Assembly: GCF_009687885.1 (NCBI RefSeq)
Contig: NZ_BLAF01000045.1
Location: 1-64,000, forward strand
Length of the DNA: 64,000 nucleotides
DNA from: Acrocarpospora pleiomorpha
GTDB taxonomy: Bacteria; Actinomycetota; Actinomycetes; Streptosporangiales; Streptosporangiaceae
Direction: 5' to 3'
Within the stretch, counting starts at the first letter, position 1, and each line of letters opens with the position of its first letter. Shown one piece after another: positions 16,735 through 25,718 of the stretch. Position numbers and translations under genes: made by a program. Under the pieces are notes generated by a model. The model was not told the origin of the DNA, made no database searches, and worked only from the letters and a program-made list of their open reading frames with translations.

Positions 16735-17748
16735 CTAAGCGGAATCGCGGACGATCAGCTGGGTGGGAACCGTCACGGACGGCACGTGTTCCGCGCCGTC
16801 GATCAGGTCCAGCAGGATTCGCACCGTCTCTTCGGCGATCTCCGCCAGTGGCTGGCGGATCGTGGTCAACGCCGGATGGGTGGACATCGCCACCGCGGAG
16901 TCGTCGAAACCGCCCAGGGCCACATCTTCCGGCACGCGCCGCCCCGCCGCCCGGAGCGTCGACAACGCTCCGGACGCCATCACGTCCGAGGCCGCGAAGA
17001 CCGCGTCAAGATCAGGGGAGCGCTCCAACAGGCGCGCCATCGCGCTCTCCCCGCTCCCCCGGGTCCAGTCGCCGTGCTCGATGAGCTTCTTGGACGCCTT
17101 GCGCCCGAGCACGTCCGTGAACCCCTCCAGCCGCTGGATCCCGCCGGGCGTGTCCATCGGCCCGGTGATCATCGCGATCTTCTTCCGGCCCTGCTCGACC
17201 AGATACCGCGTCATCTGCCGCGCGCCGCCCCGCTCGTCGCAGGCCGCGAAGGGGATGACGTTCTCGCGCCCGATCACCGCGCCGCAGGACACGGCCGGAA
17301 TGCGCAGCCCGTCCAGCGCGTCCACCAGCGGATCCCCGGCATGGGTGGACAGCAGCAGCACCCCGTCCGCGTGGCCGCCTTTCACGTAGCGCAGCACCCG
17401 CTCGCGGTCCCCGGCGTCTCCGGCGATCATCATCACCAGCGACAGGTCCCGCTCGGCGAGACGCCGGATCGCGGTCCGGATCGCGGTGCTGTCGTTCGGG
17501 TCCTCGAAGATGGTCTCGTGGGGTTCCGAGAGGACCATCACCACCGAACCCGAGCGCTGGGTCACCAGGCTACGGGCGTTGCGGTTCACCACATATCCGG
17601 TCTCCGCGATCGCGCGCTCGGTCGCCAGGCGGGCGGCGGTGCTCACGTAGCGGTCCCCGTTGAGCACGCGCGAGACCGTCCCCCGCGAGACACCCGCCGC
17701 CGCGGCGACGTCGTGGATTGTCGGCCTCTTCACACTGGCATTCTCCAC
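16735..17748 (-). CDS. LacI-family regulator of the galactan locus
   Basis: A 337-residue LacI/GalR repressor with an N-terminal helix-turn-helix (TIHDVAAAAGVSRGTVSRVL) and hinge helix, followed by a periplasmic-binding-protein-like effector domain. The GTG at 17748 shares its G with the stop of the upstream permease (TAGTG), so it is the last gene of the SBP-permease-permease-LacI operon and translationally coupled. It most likely binds the palindromes at 20806 and 20919, giving negative autoregulation and control of GH42/GH53. The inducer is probably a galacto-oligosaccharide (inference). Confidence 0.9.
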   Translation of the reverse strand: MENASVKRPTIHDVAAAAGVSRGTVSRVLNGDRYVSTAARLATERAIAETGYVVNRNARSLVTQRSGSVVMVLSEPHETIFEDPNDSTAIRTAIRRLAERDLSLVMMIAGDAGDRERVLRYVKGGHADGVLLLSTHAGDPLVDALDGLRIPAVSCGAVIGRENVIPFAACDERGGARQMTRYLVEQGRKKIAMITGPMDTPGGIQRLEGFTDVLGRKASKKLIEHGDWTRGSGESAMARLLERSPDLDAVFAASDVMASGALSTLRAAGRRVPEDVALGGFDDSAVAMSTHPALTTIRQPLAEIAEETVRILLDLIDGAEHVPSVTVPTQLIVRDSA

Positions 17749-18584
17749 TAGCCCTTGAGGGCTCCGCCGGACAGGTCCGTACGCCAGTAGCGCTGCATGG
17801 TCAGGAACAGCGCGATCAGAGGAACGATCGCCAAGAGCGCGCCAGTGATGATCAGGTTGTACAGCGAGGGCTGGTTGGCTCCGGCGGCGAGCAGTGTGTA
17901 GAGCCCGACGGTCAGCGGGAACTTGCCGTCGTCGCCCAGCATGAGGAACGGCAGCAGGAAGTTATTCCAGATCGCCACGAACTGGAACAGGAAGATCGTC
18001 ACCATGCCGGGCACCATCAGCGGCAGCGCGACCCGCCCGAGCAGCCGCCCCTCCGAGGCGCCGTCGATCCGCCCGGCCTCCAGCAGCGAGTCGGGTACGG
18101 CCGCGCTCGCGTACACCCGGGCCAGATAGATGCTGTAGGGATGCAGGATCTGCGGCAGCAGGACCGCCCAGTAGGTGTCGGCCATCCCGATTGTGGAGAA
18201 AAGCAGGTACTGCGGCACCGCCAGCACCACCGACGGCACCAGGATCCCGCCGATCAGCACATTGAAGATGAGATTCCGCCCCGGAAACCGATATTTCGCC
18301 AGGGCGAAGCCGGACACCGCCGACACCAGCGTGGACAACAACGCGCCGCCCCCGGCGTACCCGACGCTGTTCAGCATCCACCGCCAGAACACCCCATCCC
18401 GGTACGCGTTGAGCTCCCGCACGTTCTCCACCAGCCCGGTCCCCGGCGTCAGCGTCCCCAGCGTGAACAGCTCACCCGGAGACTTGCTCGCCGAGATCAG
18501 CACCCAGCTCACCGGCAGCAGGCAGTAGATCGCCCCCAGCACCAGCAACCCCGTGGGCAGCACCCCCACCGGCCGCCGGTTCAC
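17748..18584 (-). CDS. Carbohydrate ABC transporter permease (MalG type)
   Basis: This 278-residue inner-membrane permease of the CUT1 family has six predicted membrane segments. The EAA loop that contacts the ATPase is visible as LLEAGRIDGASEGRLLGRVALP. It overlaps the upstream permease gene by 4 bp (start 18584, previous stop 18581). Together with the second permease and the binding protein it forms an importer that lacks its own ATPase gene, as usual in actinomycetes where a shared MsiK-type ATPase serves many importers. Substrate inferred as galacto-oligosaccharides from neighbouring GH42 and GH53 genes. Confidence 0.9.
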   Translation of the reverse strand: MNRRPVGVLPTGLLVLGAIYCLLPVSWVLISASKSPGELFTLGTLTPGTGLVENVRELNAYRDGVFWRWMLNSVGYAGGGALLSTLVSAVSGFALAKYRFPGRNLIFNVLIGGILVPSVVLAVPQYLLFSTIGMADTYWAVLLPQILHPYSIYLARVYASAAVPDSLLEAGRIDGASEGRLLGRVALPLMVPGMVTIFLFQFVAIWNNFLLPFLMLGDDGKFPLTVGLYTLLAAGANQPSLYNLIITGALLAIVPLIALFLTMQRYWRTDLSGGALKG

Positions 18585-19471
18585 CGGCCCTCCCCGAACG
18601 CGCGCCCGCGCACCACCCGCAGGAACCCGAACGACAACACCAGCGACACCGCCGCGATCACCAGCGACGTCGCCGCCGCCGAATACAGGTCACCGGTCAC
18701 GAACGCGTCCCGATACACCTTCATCAACGGGCTCCAGGTCGAGCTGATCGTGTTGGTCAGCGGCCGCAGCGTGGTCGGCTCGGTGAACACCTGAATGGTG
18801 GCGATGATGGAGAACACCGTGGTCAGGATGATCGCCGGAACCAGGATCGGGATCTTCACCCGGAGCGCGATGGCCAGCTCGGACGCGCCGTCCATGCGCG
18901 CCGCCTCGTAGTAGCTGCGCGGGATCGCCCGCAGGTTCGTGTAGAGCACGAGCATGTTGAATCCGGTCCCACCCCAGACGGCCACGTTCGCCATCGAGTA
19001 CGTCACCGCCGAAGCGCTCAGGAAATCGATCCCCCCGATCGGCGTCAGGCTCGGCAGGTAGAGGAACCCCCACAACAAGGACGCCACCACACCCGGCACC
19101 GCGTACGGCAGGAAGATCGCGATCCGGGAGAATCGTGCCAGCCGCACGTGCGCCGAATCCAGCAGCAGCGCGAACAGCAGGGCCAGCCCGAGCATGACGA
19201 CCAGCACGAGCGCGCCGTAGCCGAGCACCCGCCACCAGCCGGCCCACAGCTCGCCGTCGGTGACGGCCGCGCGCAGGTTGTCGAGGCCGACGAACACCTC
19301 ACGCCGGGACCCCTTGCCCAGGCCGAGCCCGGACACCTGGGTCCGCCGCAGCGCCAGGTGCACGGTGTAGCCGATGGGCAGCGCGAGGAACAGCGTGAAC
19401 AGCACGATCGCGGGGGTCAGGAACAGGTAGGGGGCGGCGCTCCGCCGAGCGCCGCCACGCGTGCGGGCCAT
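18581..19471 (-). CDS. Carbohydrate ABC transporter permease (MalF type)
   Basis: A 296-residue CUT1 permease with an N-terminal cytoplasmic MARTRGGARR segment and six predicted membrane helices. The EAA loop is YYEAARMDGASELAIALRVK. Its start immediately follows the binding-protein stop (19472), and its end overlaps the MalG-type gene. It forms the heterodimeric pore of the importer with that protein. Confidence 0.9.
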   Translation of the reverse strand: MARTRGGARRSAAPYLFLTPAIVLFTLFLALPIGYTVHLALRRTQVSGLGLGKGSRREVFVGLDNLRAAVTDGELWAGWWRVLGYGALVLVVMLGLALLFALLLDSAHVRLARFSRIAIFLPYAVPGVVASLLWGFLYLPSLTPIGGIDFLSASAVTYSMANVAVWGGTGFNMLVLYTNLRAIPRSYYEAARMDGASELAIALRVKIPILVPAIILTTVFSIIATIQVFTEPTTLRPLTNTISSTWSPLMKVYRDAFVTGDLYSAAATSLVIAAVSLVLSFGFLRVVRGRAFGEGR

Positions 19472-20785
19472 CTACTGCGCCAGCGTGAAGCCGGACTTCT
19501 GCATGTCCGCCACGGTCTTGTCCTGCATCGTGGTGACCGAGCCGCTGAACGCGGTCTTGTCCTGCAACGCCTTGTCGAAAGCATCCTTGTACGCGTTGTA
19601 CGTCACGCCCACGTTCGGCCCGAAGGTGAACCCGCGCGCCGTGGCGCCGATGGTCGCCGCCTGCTGCCAGAAGTCGGGCTGGCTGTCCGCGAAGTACGCC
19701 GGGGGAGTGCCGAGCGCGGCCTGCCCCTTACCGGCGGCCGGATACACGAACGCCTCCTTGACCAGCAGATCGAGCCCCTGCGGATCGGTGTTCAACCAGG
19801 TCGCGAACTTGATCGCGGCAGCCCGGTGCTTGGACCCCGCCGACACCGCGGTGGACGACCCACCCCAGAAGCCGCTGAAGTTCTCCCCGGCGTTCCACTG
19901 CGGCAGCGGCGCGATCGCCCACTTGCCCTTGCCCTTGGGCGCGTTGCTCTCCAGCACACCAGGCCCCCAGACGGCCGACGGCCAGCTCAGCTGGGTGCCG
20001 TCGTTGAGCGCCTTGTTCCACTCCGGGGTGAAGTACGGCATGTCGTCGATCACGCCCTCCTGGACCAGGCCGCCCCAGAAGTCGGCGACCTTCGTGGTGG
20101 CGGCGTCGTTGATGCCGACCTTCCACGCGTCCCCGGAGATCGACCACCACTGCGCGCCCGCCTGCTGGGCGAGCCCGGCGAACCAGCCGGGATCCTTGCT
20201 GGAGAAGCTGCCCAGGTAGACCTTCGGGTCGGCCTTGTGGACGGTCCTGGCCGCTTCGGCGTATTCGTCCCAGGTCTTCGGGACGCTGATGCCGTACTTC
20301 TCGAAGAGGTCCTTGCGGTAGTAGAGCATCATCGGGCCGCTGTCCTGCGGGATCGCGTAGACGCTCCCGGTCCCCAGCGTGACCAGGCCCCAGAGGCCGT
20401 CGCTGAACTCGGGCTTGACGGCGGCGGTCTCGGCGGCGATGTCGGCGACCGCGTCGGCGGCGATGAACGACGGCAGGTGCTGGTATTCGGCCTGCACCAG
20501 GTCGGGGGCGTTGCCGGCCTTGGCGGCGGTGAGGAACTTGGCGGCCGCGTCGTCGCCGCCCGCCTGCTTGCTGACGGTGACCTTGATGTCCGGATTCGCC
20601 TGGTTCCAGACTTCGACGATCTTGTCCATGTTGGGGGCCCAGGTCCAGTAGGTGAGGGATACCGGGCCTGCGGCGGCCGACGTGGCGGGCGCCGCCGCGG
20701 GTGTCTCCGCAGGTGTCTCGGCCGCGCCACCGCATCCGGCGGCCAGCATCGTGGCGAGAACTATGGCCAGGCGTTTGGTACGCAT
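19472..20785 (-). CDS. Extracellular sugar-binding lipoprotein (ABC importer)
   Basis: This 437-residue family 1 solute-binding protein delivers a sugar, probably galactan oligosaccharides, to the adjacent permeases. The N-terminus is a lipoprotein signal ending in the lipobox LAAGC. A low-complexity Ala/Thr/Glu/Pro linker and the binding-protein fold follow (SLTYWTWAPNMDKIVEVWNQ; ALNDGTQLSWPSAVWGPG). The ATG at 20785 is preferred over one 15 bp upstream because GGAGG lies 6-7 nt before it. It is the first gene of a four-gene operon, and an 18-bp LacI-type palindrome lies 21 bp upstream of the start. Confidence 0.92.
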   Translation of the reverse strand: MRTKRLAIVLATMLAAGCGGAAETPAETPAAAPATSAAAGPVSLTYWTWAPNMDKIVEVWNQANPDIKVTVSKQAGGDDAAAKFLTAAKAGNAPDLVQAEYQHLPSFIAADAVADIAAETAAVKPEFSDGLWGLVTLGTGSVYAIPQDSGPMMLYYRKDLFEKYGISVPKTWDEYAEAARTVHKADPKVYLGSFSSKDPGWFAGLAQQAGAQWWSISGDAWKVGINDAATTKVADFWGGLVQEGVIDDMPYFTPEWNKALNDGTQLSWPSAVWGPGVLESNAPKGKGKWAIAPLPQWNAGENFSGFWGGSSTAVSAGSKHRAAAIKFATWLNTDPQGLDLLVKEAFVYPAAGKGQAALGTPPAYFADSQPDFWQQAATIGATARGFTFGPNVGVTYNAYKDAFDKALQDKTAFSGSVTTMQDKTVADMQKSGFTLAQ

Positions 20786-20805
20786 AGGGGGCCTCCGCAT
20801 GGAAG

Positions 20806-20823
20806 TCTGTGAACGTTCACAGA
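20806..20823. promoter_or_regulatory. LacI-type operator (SBP side)
   Basis: TCTGTGAACGTTCACAGA is a perfect 18-bp palindrome with the central CG step typical of LacI-family operators. It lies 21 bp upstream of the binding-protein start and 96 bp from the near-identical site on the GH42 side. The operon ends with a LacI gene, the obvious candidate ligand. Confidence 0.8.
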
Positions 20824-20918
20824 GTGCGAGGGGCTATATCTGGCTGTCAATGCCCGTTACGTTCTCGTTAACTGGCAGGATTTAGGCGATATCTTCCCTC
20901 TCTTGAGGTCGTGCATTA

Positions 20919-20934
20919 CTGTGCACGTTCACAG
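20919..20934. promoter_or_regulatory. LacI-type operator (GH42 side)
   Basis: CTGTGCACGTTCACAG matches the palindrome at 20806-20823 except for one base. It lies 25 bp upstream of the GTG start of the GH42 gene. The two sites suggest that one repressor controls both divergent transcripts, perhaps by looping. Confidence 0.75.
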
Positions 20935-20958
20935 AAATGATTCACGCTTGGGGGGCTT

Positions 20959-22938
20959 GTGCCTGGATATCCCGCTCTGCCGGAGGGCATCGCGTATGGC
21001 GGCGACTACTACCCCGAGCAGTGGCCGCGCGAGGTTCAGGAGGAGGATGTCCGCCTGATGCGCGAGGCCGGGGTGACCCTGGTCAGCCTGGGAATCTTCG
21101 CGTGGGCCCTGCTGGAACCCGCCGAGGGGCGGTACGAGTTCGGCTGGCTCGACGAGATCATCGATCGGCTGCACGCGGCAGGCATCGCGGTCAACCTGGG
21201 CACCCCAACCGCGACACCACCACCCTGGTTTTCCCGGAAATATCCGGACTCGGTGCCGGTGACGCGCGAGGGGGTCCGGATCGGGCTCGGCAGCCGGGAG
21301 AGCGCCTGCTCCAGCCATCCCGCCTTCCTCGCGGCCACATCCGCGCTGGTCACCCGCCTCGCCGACCGGTACGGCGAGCACCCGGCCGTGGTGATGTGGC
21401 ACGTCCACAACGAGTACGGCGCGCCGCTCGGCGAGTGTTACTGCCCGGCCAGCGTCACCGCCTGGCGCGAATGGCTCCGGCTCGCGCATGAAAGCCTCGA
21501 CACCCTCAACGACGCCTGGGGCACCACCTTCTGGGGTCAGCGGTACGGCGACTGGGACGAGATCGACGCCCCCCGCTGGAGCCACACCGTGGTCAACCCC
21601 GCCCAACGCCTCGATTACGCGCGTTTCTCCAACGACGCCCATCTGTCGCACTACCGCCTGCAGCGCGACCTGCTGCGCGGCACCGGAAAACCGGTCACCA
21701 CCAACTTCGCCGGAACCGTGAACTGCAAGTCCATGGATCTGTGGCGGTGGGCGCCCGAACTGGACGTGATCGCCAACGACCACTACCTGGACGGCGAGCG
21801 GCGCGACAACCACATCCACCTGGCGATGTCAGCGGATCTGAGCCGTTCCCTGGCCGGCGGCGGGCCTTGGATGATCATGGAACATTCGACCGGAGCCGTC
21901 AGCTGGCAGCCGCGCGGCATCGCCAAACGCCCGGGGGAGATGCGGCGCAACAGCCTCGCCCACGTCGCCCGGGGCTCCGACGCCGTCATGTTCTTCCAGT
22001 GGCGGGCGTCCAGGTTCGGCGCCGAGAAGTTCCACTCGGCGATGATCCCGCACGCGGGCACCGACTCCCAGATCTGGCGTGACGTCGTCGCGCTCGGCTC
22101 CGACCTGCGGGAACTCGCCGAGGTCCGGGGCAGCAGGGTCGCCGCCGAGGTCGCGATCGTCTGGGACTGGGAGTCCTACTGGGCGCTCGAACTGGAGTGG
22201 CGCCCCTCCGGCGACCTCACCTTCCTGGACAGGATCAGCGCCTTCTACGAAACGTTGTGGCGCACCCACGTCACCACCGACTTCGTCCACCCTTCCGCCG
22301 ATATTTCGGGATATCGGGTGGTGATCGCGCCGTCCTCGTACCTGCTGACCGAGGCCTCCGCCAAGAACCTGCAGCGCTACGTCGAGTCCGGCGGGAACCT
22401 CGTCGTGTCGTATTTTTCCGGCATCGTCAACGAGCACGACACCGTGCATCCGGGCGCCCACCCCGGCGTGCTGCGCGACCTGCTCGGCCTGTCCGTCGAG
22501 GAGTTCCACCCGCTCCGCGAGCACGAGACGGTCACCCTCTCCGGCGGGGCCACCGCACGCGTCTGGTCGGAGCGGGTCCGCCTGACCGGGGCCCGCTCCG
22601 TCCAGACGTTCACCAGCGGTCCCGACATCGGCCACCCCGCCGCGACCGTGAACCGGCTCGGCGCGGGAACCGCCTGGTATCTCGCCACCGGCCCCGTCGA
22701 CGGCCTGCGCGAACTTCTCACCCCGATCCTCGACCGCGCGGCCGTCTCCCGCCCGCACGACCTCCCCGACACCGTGGAGTACGTCCGCCGCGGCCGCTAC
22801 GTCTTCCTCATCAACCACACCGATACCCCGGCGCGCGTCCCTGGGATCGCCGGCACCGATGTCCTGGCCAGGACGCCCTTCACCGGCCAGGTCCCCCCGG
22901 GCGAGGTCACGGTCGTCCGGCTGGACGAACCCGACTGA
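20959..22938 (+). CDS. GH42 beta-galactosidase (galactan locus)
   Basis: This 659-residue enzyme is a paralogue of the GH42 at 11790-13742. It starts near the signature YGGDYYPEQWPREVQEEDV. Likely catalytic residues are Glu152 (HVHNEYG) and Glu308 (MIMEHSTG). CxxC-like cysteines in ECYC after the first motif fit the zinc cluster of some GH42s. No signal peptide, so it would act in the cytoplasm on imported beta-1,4-galacto-oligosaccharides made by the two GH53 enzymes downstream. The GTG start at 20959 follows a G-rich ribosome site. Confidence 0.93.
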   Translation: MPGYPALPEGIAYGGDYYPEQWPREVQEEDVRLMREAGVTLVSLGIFAWALLEPAEGRYEFGWLDEIIDRLHAAGIAVNLGTPTATPPPWFSRKYPDSVPVTREGVRIGLGSRESACSSHPAFLAATSALVTRLADRYGEHPAVVMWHVHNEYGAPLGECYCPASVTAWREWLRLAHESLDTLNDAWGTTFWGQRYGDWDEIDAPRWSHTVVNPAQRLDYARFSNDAHLSHYRLQRDLLRGTGKPVTTNFAGTVNCKSMDLWRWAPELDVIANDHYLDGERRDNHIHLAMSADLSRSLAGGGPWMIMEHSTGAVSWQPRGIAKRPGEMRRNSLAHVARGSDAVMFFQWRASRFGAEKFHSAMIPHAGTDSQIWRDVVALGSDLRELAEVRGSRVAAEVAIVWDWESYWALELEWRPSGDLTFLDRISAFYETLWRTHVTTDFVHPSADISGYRVVIAPSSYLLTEASAKNLQRYVESGGNLVVSYFSGIVNEHDTVHPGAHPGVLRDLLGLSVEEFHPLREHETVTLSGGATARVWSERVRLTGARSVQTFTSGPDIGHPAATVNRLGAGTAWYLATGPVDGLRELLTPILDRAAVSRPHDLPDTVEYVRRGRYVFLINHTDTPARVPGIAGTDVLARTPFTGQVPPGEVTVVRLDEPD

Positions 22939-22968
22939 AGCTCACCACCTCTCCTGACCGGAGGACCG

Positions 22969-24081
22969 ATGAAAACAATCCTGGCGGCGCTGACCGCCGT
23001 CGTCCTGGGCCTGACCCTGTCCGGCCCGGCCCAAGCCCATCCGCGCCCTGATCCGCTCCCTGTCCGCGGCGCCGACGTCTCCAGCCTCGCCAAGTCGGAG
23101 GCGTTCGGCGGCGTCTACCGTGACCAGCACGGCCACCAGCGGGACGCGCTGCGCATTCTGGCGAAGGCGGGCCTCACCTACATCCGCCTGAAGGTCTGGG
23201 TCGACCCGGCCGACGGCTACAACGACAAGACCCACGTCCTGGCCGTCGCCCGCCGCGCCAAAGCCGCCGGTCTCAAGCTGCTGGTCGACTTCCACTACTC
23301 CGACAGCTGGGCCGATCCCGGCAAGCAGAACAAACCCGCGGCTTGGGCGGCTTTGCCGTACGAGCAGCTCAAGCAGGCCGTCTACCGGCACACGCACGAC
23401 GTGCTCAACGCGCTGCGCCGCCAGGGCACCACCGCCGACATGGTGCAGATCGGCAACGAGCTCAACGGCGGCCTGCTCTGGCCGGACGGCCGCTATGACA
23501 ACTGGCCCGGCATGGCGGGCCTGCTCAACGCGGGCTACGACGCGGTCAAGGCCGTCTCCTCACGCACCCGGGTGGTGCTGCACCTGGCCAACGGCGGCGA
23601 CAACGGCCTCTACCGCTGGTGGTTCGACAACGCCGCCGCCAACGGCATCCGCTACGACGTGATCGGCGTGTCCTACTACCCGTTCTGGCACGGCACCCTG
23701 GACGCCTTCCAGGCCAACATCAACGACGTCGCCACCCGCTATGGCAAGCCCTTGATCATCGCCGAGACTGCGTACCCCTTCACCACCGCCGACAAGGACG
23801 GCTGGGAGAACATCATCCTGTCCCCCGAGCCCTACCCTGGCTACCCCGCCACCCCTGCGGGCCAGACCGCCTTCCTCGGCAAGATGAACGAGATCATCCG
23901 GGCCGTGCCCAACAACCTCGGCCTCGGCATGTTCTATTGGGAGGCCACCTGGACCGGCGTGCCCGGCAACGGCTGGGACCCCACCGACCCCGCCTCCGGC
24001 AACGGCTGGGAGAACCAGGCGCTGTTCGACTTCGACGACCGCTCGCTCCCCGCCATGCGAGAGCTGGGGGAGGGCCGATGA
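22969..24081 (+). CDS. Secreted GH53 endo-beta-1,4-galactanase
   Basis: A 370-residue arabinogalactan endo-beta-1,4-galactanase. A signal peptide ends at about residue 25 (LSGPAQA), followed directly by the GH53 domain (RGADVSSLAKSEAFGG). The catalytic pair is visible as Glu164 in IGNELNGG and Glu266 in IIAETAYPFT. It would cut pectic galactan outside the cell. The start has GGAGG 5 nt upstream. It overlaps the next GH53 gene by 4 bp (ATGA), and both lie behind GH42 in one transcript. Confidence 0.95.
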   Translation: MKTILAALTAVVLGLTLSGPAQAHPRPDPLPVRGADVSSLAKSEAFGGVYRDQHGHQRDALRILAKAGLTYIRLKVWVDPADGYNDKTHVLAVARRAKAAGLKLLVDFHYSDSWADPGKQNKPAAWAALPYEQLKQAVYRHTHDVLNALRRQGTTADMVQIGNELNGGLLWPDGRYDNWPGMAGLLNAGYDAVKAVSSRTRVVLHLANGGDNGLYRWWFDNAAANGIRYDVIGVSYYPFWHGTLDAFQANINDVATRYGKPLIIAETAYPFTTADKDGWENIILSPEPYPGYPATPAGQTAFLGKMNEIIRAVPNNLGLGMFYWEATWTGVPGNGWDPTDPASGNGWENQALFDFDDRSLPAMRELGEGR

Positions 24082-25580
24082 GAAGGATCGTCGCTCTGCT
24101 CGCCCTGCTGGGCGCCGCGCTGATCCCGCTACCCGCCCACGCGGCGTCCACGCTCACCAACACGGGCTTCGAAACCGTCAACTTGGGCGGTTGGAGTTCC
24201 ACGGGCAGCGCCGCCTTCCGGGAGGCGGGCGGGCACGCCGGCAGCTACCGGCTCTCGCACTGGACGTCGTCGGCGTACACGGTGGAGACGTATCAGACGC
24301 TGACCGGCCTCGCCAACGGGACCTATACCCTGCGGGCCTGGGTCCGCGCCGGGGCGGCCAGCCAGAGCTGGGTCTCCCTCAAGAACTGCGGCGGCCAGGA
24401 ACGCCGCACCTACGTTCCGGTATCCGGGAACTGGCTGCGGATCGCGGTCACCCAGACCGTGACGAACACCCAGTGCACCGTCAGCCTCAACACCTCCGCC
24501 GCGGCCGGCGGCTGGGCCAACTTCGACGACGTGAGCTTCGCGACCGGCTCGGCCACGCTGTCGATCAAGGGCGCGGACGTGTCCAGCCTGCCCAAGTCGG
24601 AGGCGTTCGGCGGGCGGTACTTCACCGCCGCCGGAGTGCGCGGGGACGCGCTGACGATCCTGCGCGACAACGGCGTCAACTACGCCCGCCTGAAGGTCTG
24701 GGTGAACCCCGCCGACGGCTACAACAACAAGGCCAGAGTGCTCGCGATGGCCTCCCGGGCCAAGGCCCTCGGCCTGGGCCTGCTGATCGACTTCCACTAC
24801 TCCGACAGCTGGGCCGACCCCGGCAAGCAGTACAAGCCCGCCGCCTGGACGTCCCTCTCGTTCGCCCAGCTCAGAACCGCCGTCTACAACCACACCTTCG
24901 ACGTCCTGAACGCCCTCAAAGCCCAGGGCACCACCGCCGACATGGTCCAGGTCGGCAACGAGATCAACGACGGCATGCTCTGGGAAGACGGCCGCAGCTC
25001 CCGCTTCGCCCAACTCGCCCAGCTCATCCGTTCCGGCTACGACGCCGTGAAGGCGGTCTCCAGCTCGACGAAGGTCGTCCTGCACCTGGCCAACGGCGGC
25101 GACAACGGCCTCTACCGCTGGTGGTTCGACAGCGCCGCCGCCAACGGAGTCCTGTACGACGTGATCGGCGTCTCCTACTACCCGTACTGGCACGGCACCT
25201 TCGCCGCCTTCCAGACCAACATCGACGACATCGCCACCCGCTACGGCAAACCCGTCCTCCTCGCCGAAACCGCCTACCCGTTCACTCCCGGGACCGACGA
25301 CGCGTTCGGCAACATGGTCAGCTCCGCCACACCCGTCACCGGCTACCCGTCCTCGACGGCCGGCCAGTCCGCGATGCTCCGCGACATCATGTCCCTGGTC
25401 CAGTCCATCCCCAACGGCCGAGGCCTCGGCGTCGTCTACTGGGAACCCACCTGGACCGCCGTAACCGGCAACGGCTGGGACCCCACCAACCCCTCCTCCG
25501 GCAACGAATGGGAGAACCAGGCCCTCTTCGACTTCAACGACCGAGCACTCCCCGCGCTGACCCAGTTCACCCACCAGTAG
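24078..25580 (+). CDS. Secreted GH53 endo-galactanase with N-terminal carbohydrate-binding domain
   Basis: This 500-residue protein has a signal peptide (RRIVALLALLGAALIPLPAHA). A beta-sandwich of about 125 residues follows (LTNTGFETVNLGGWSS ... WANFDDVSF), resembling a CBM61-type galactan-binding module. The GH53 domain (GADVSSLPKSEAFGG) comes next, with catalytic Glu295 (VGNEIND) and Glu397 (LLAETAYPFT). Its catalytic domain is closely similar to that of the upstream gene, so the pair looks like a tandem duplication in which only one copy carries the binding module. A terminator follows. Confidence 0.93.
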   Translation: MRRIVALLALLGAALIPLPAHAASTLTNTGFETVNLGGWSSTGSAAFREAGGHAGSYRLSHWTSSAYTVETYQTLTGLANGTYTLRAWVRAGAASQSWVSLKNCGGQERRTYVPVSGNWLRIAVTQTVTNTQCTVSLNTSAAAGGWANFDDVSFATGSATLSIKGADVSSLPKSEAFGGRYFTAAGVRGDALTILRDNGVNYARLKVWVNPADGYNNKARVLAMASRAKALGLGLLIDFHYSDSWADPGKQYKPAAWTSLSFAQLRTAVYNHTFDVLNALKAQGTTADMVQVGNEINDGMLWEDGRSSRFAQLAQLIRSGYDAVKAVSSSTKVVLHLANGGDNGLYRWWFDSAAANGVLYDVIGVSYYPYWHGTFAAFQTNIDDIATRYGKPVLLAETAYPFTPGTDDAFGNMVSSATPVTGYPSSTAGQSAMLRDIMSLVQSIPNGRGLGVVYWEPTWTAVTGNGWDPTNPSSGNEWENQALFDFNDRALPALTQFTHQ

Positions 25581-25594
25581 CTGTCACATGGGCA

Positions 25595-25625
25595 CGGCTC
25601 CGCTTCGTGCGGGGCCGTTTTCGGC
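25595..25625 (+). terminator. Terminator after the galactanase operon
   Basis: CGGCTCCGC, a TTCGT loop and GCGGGGCCG form a 9-bp stem with one G-T pair, followed by GTTTTC. It lies 14 bp after the second GH53 stop codon. Confidence 0.75.
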
Positions 25626-25718
25626 GTTTTCGGCTTCGCCAGGCCGCCGATACGCCCGAAGTGTCCCGGGGAGTCAGACTGATCGTGGGGAAGCGTCGGA
25701 CCGAGGTAGGGAGACCTG

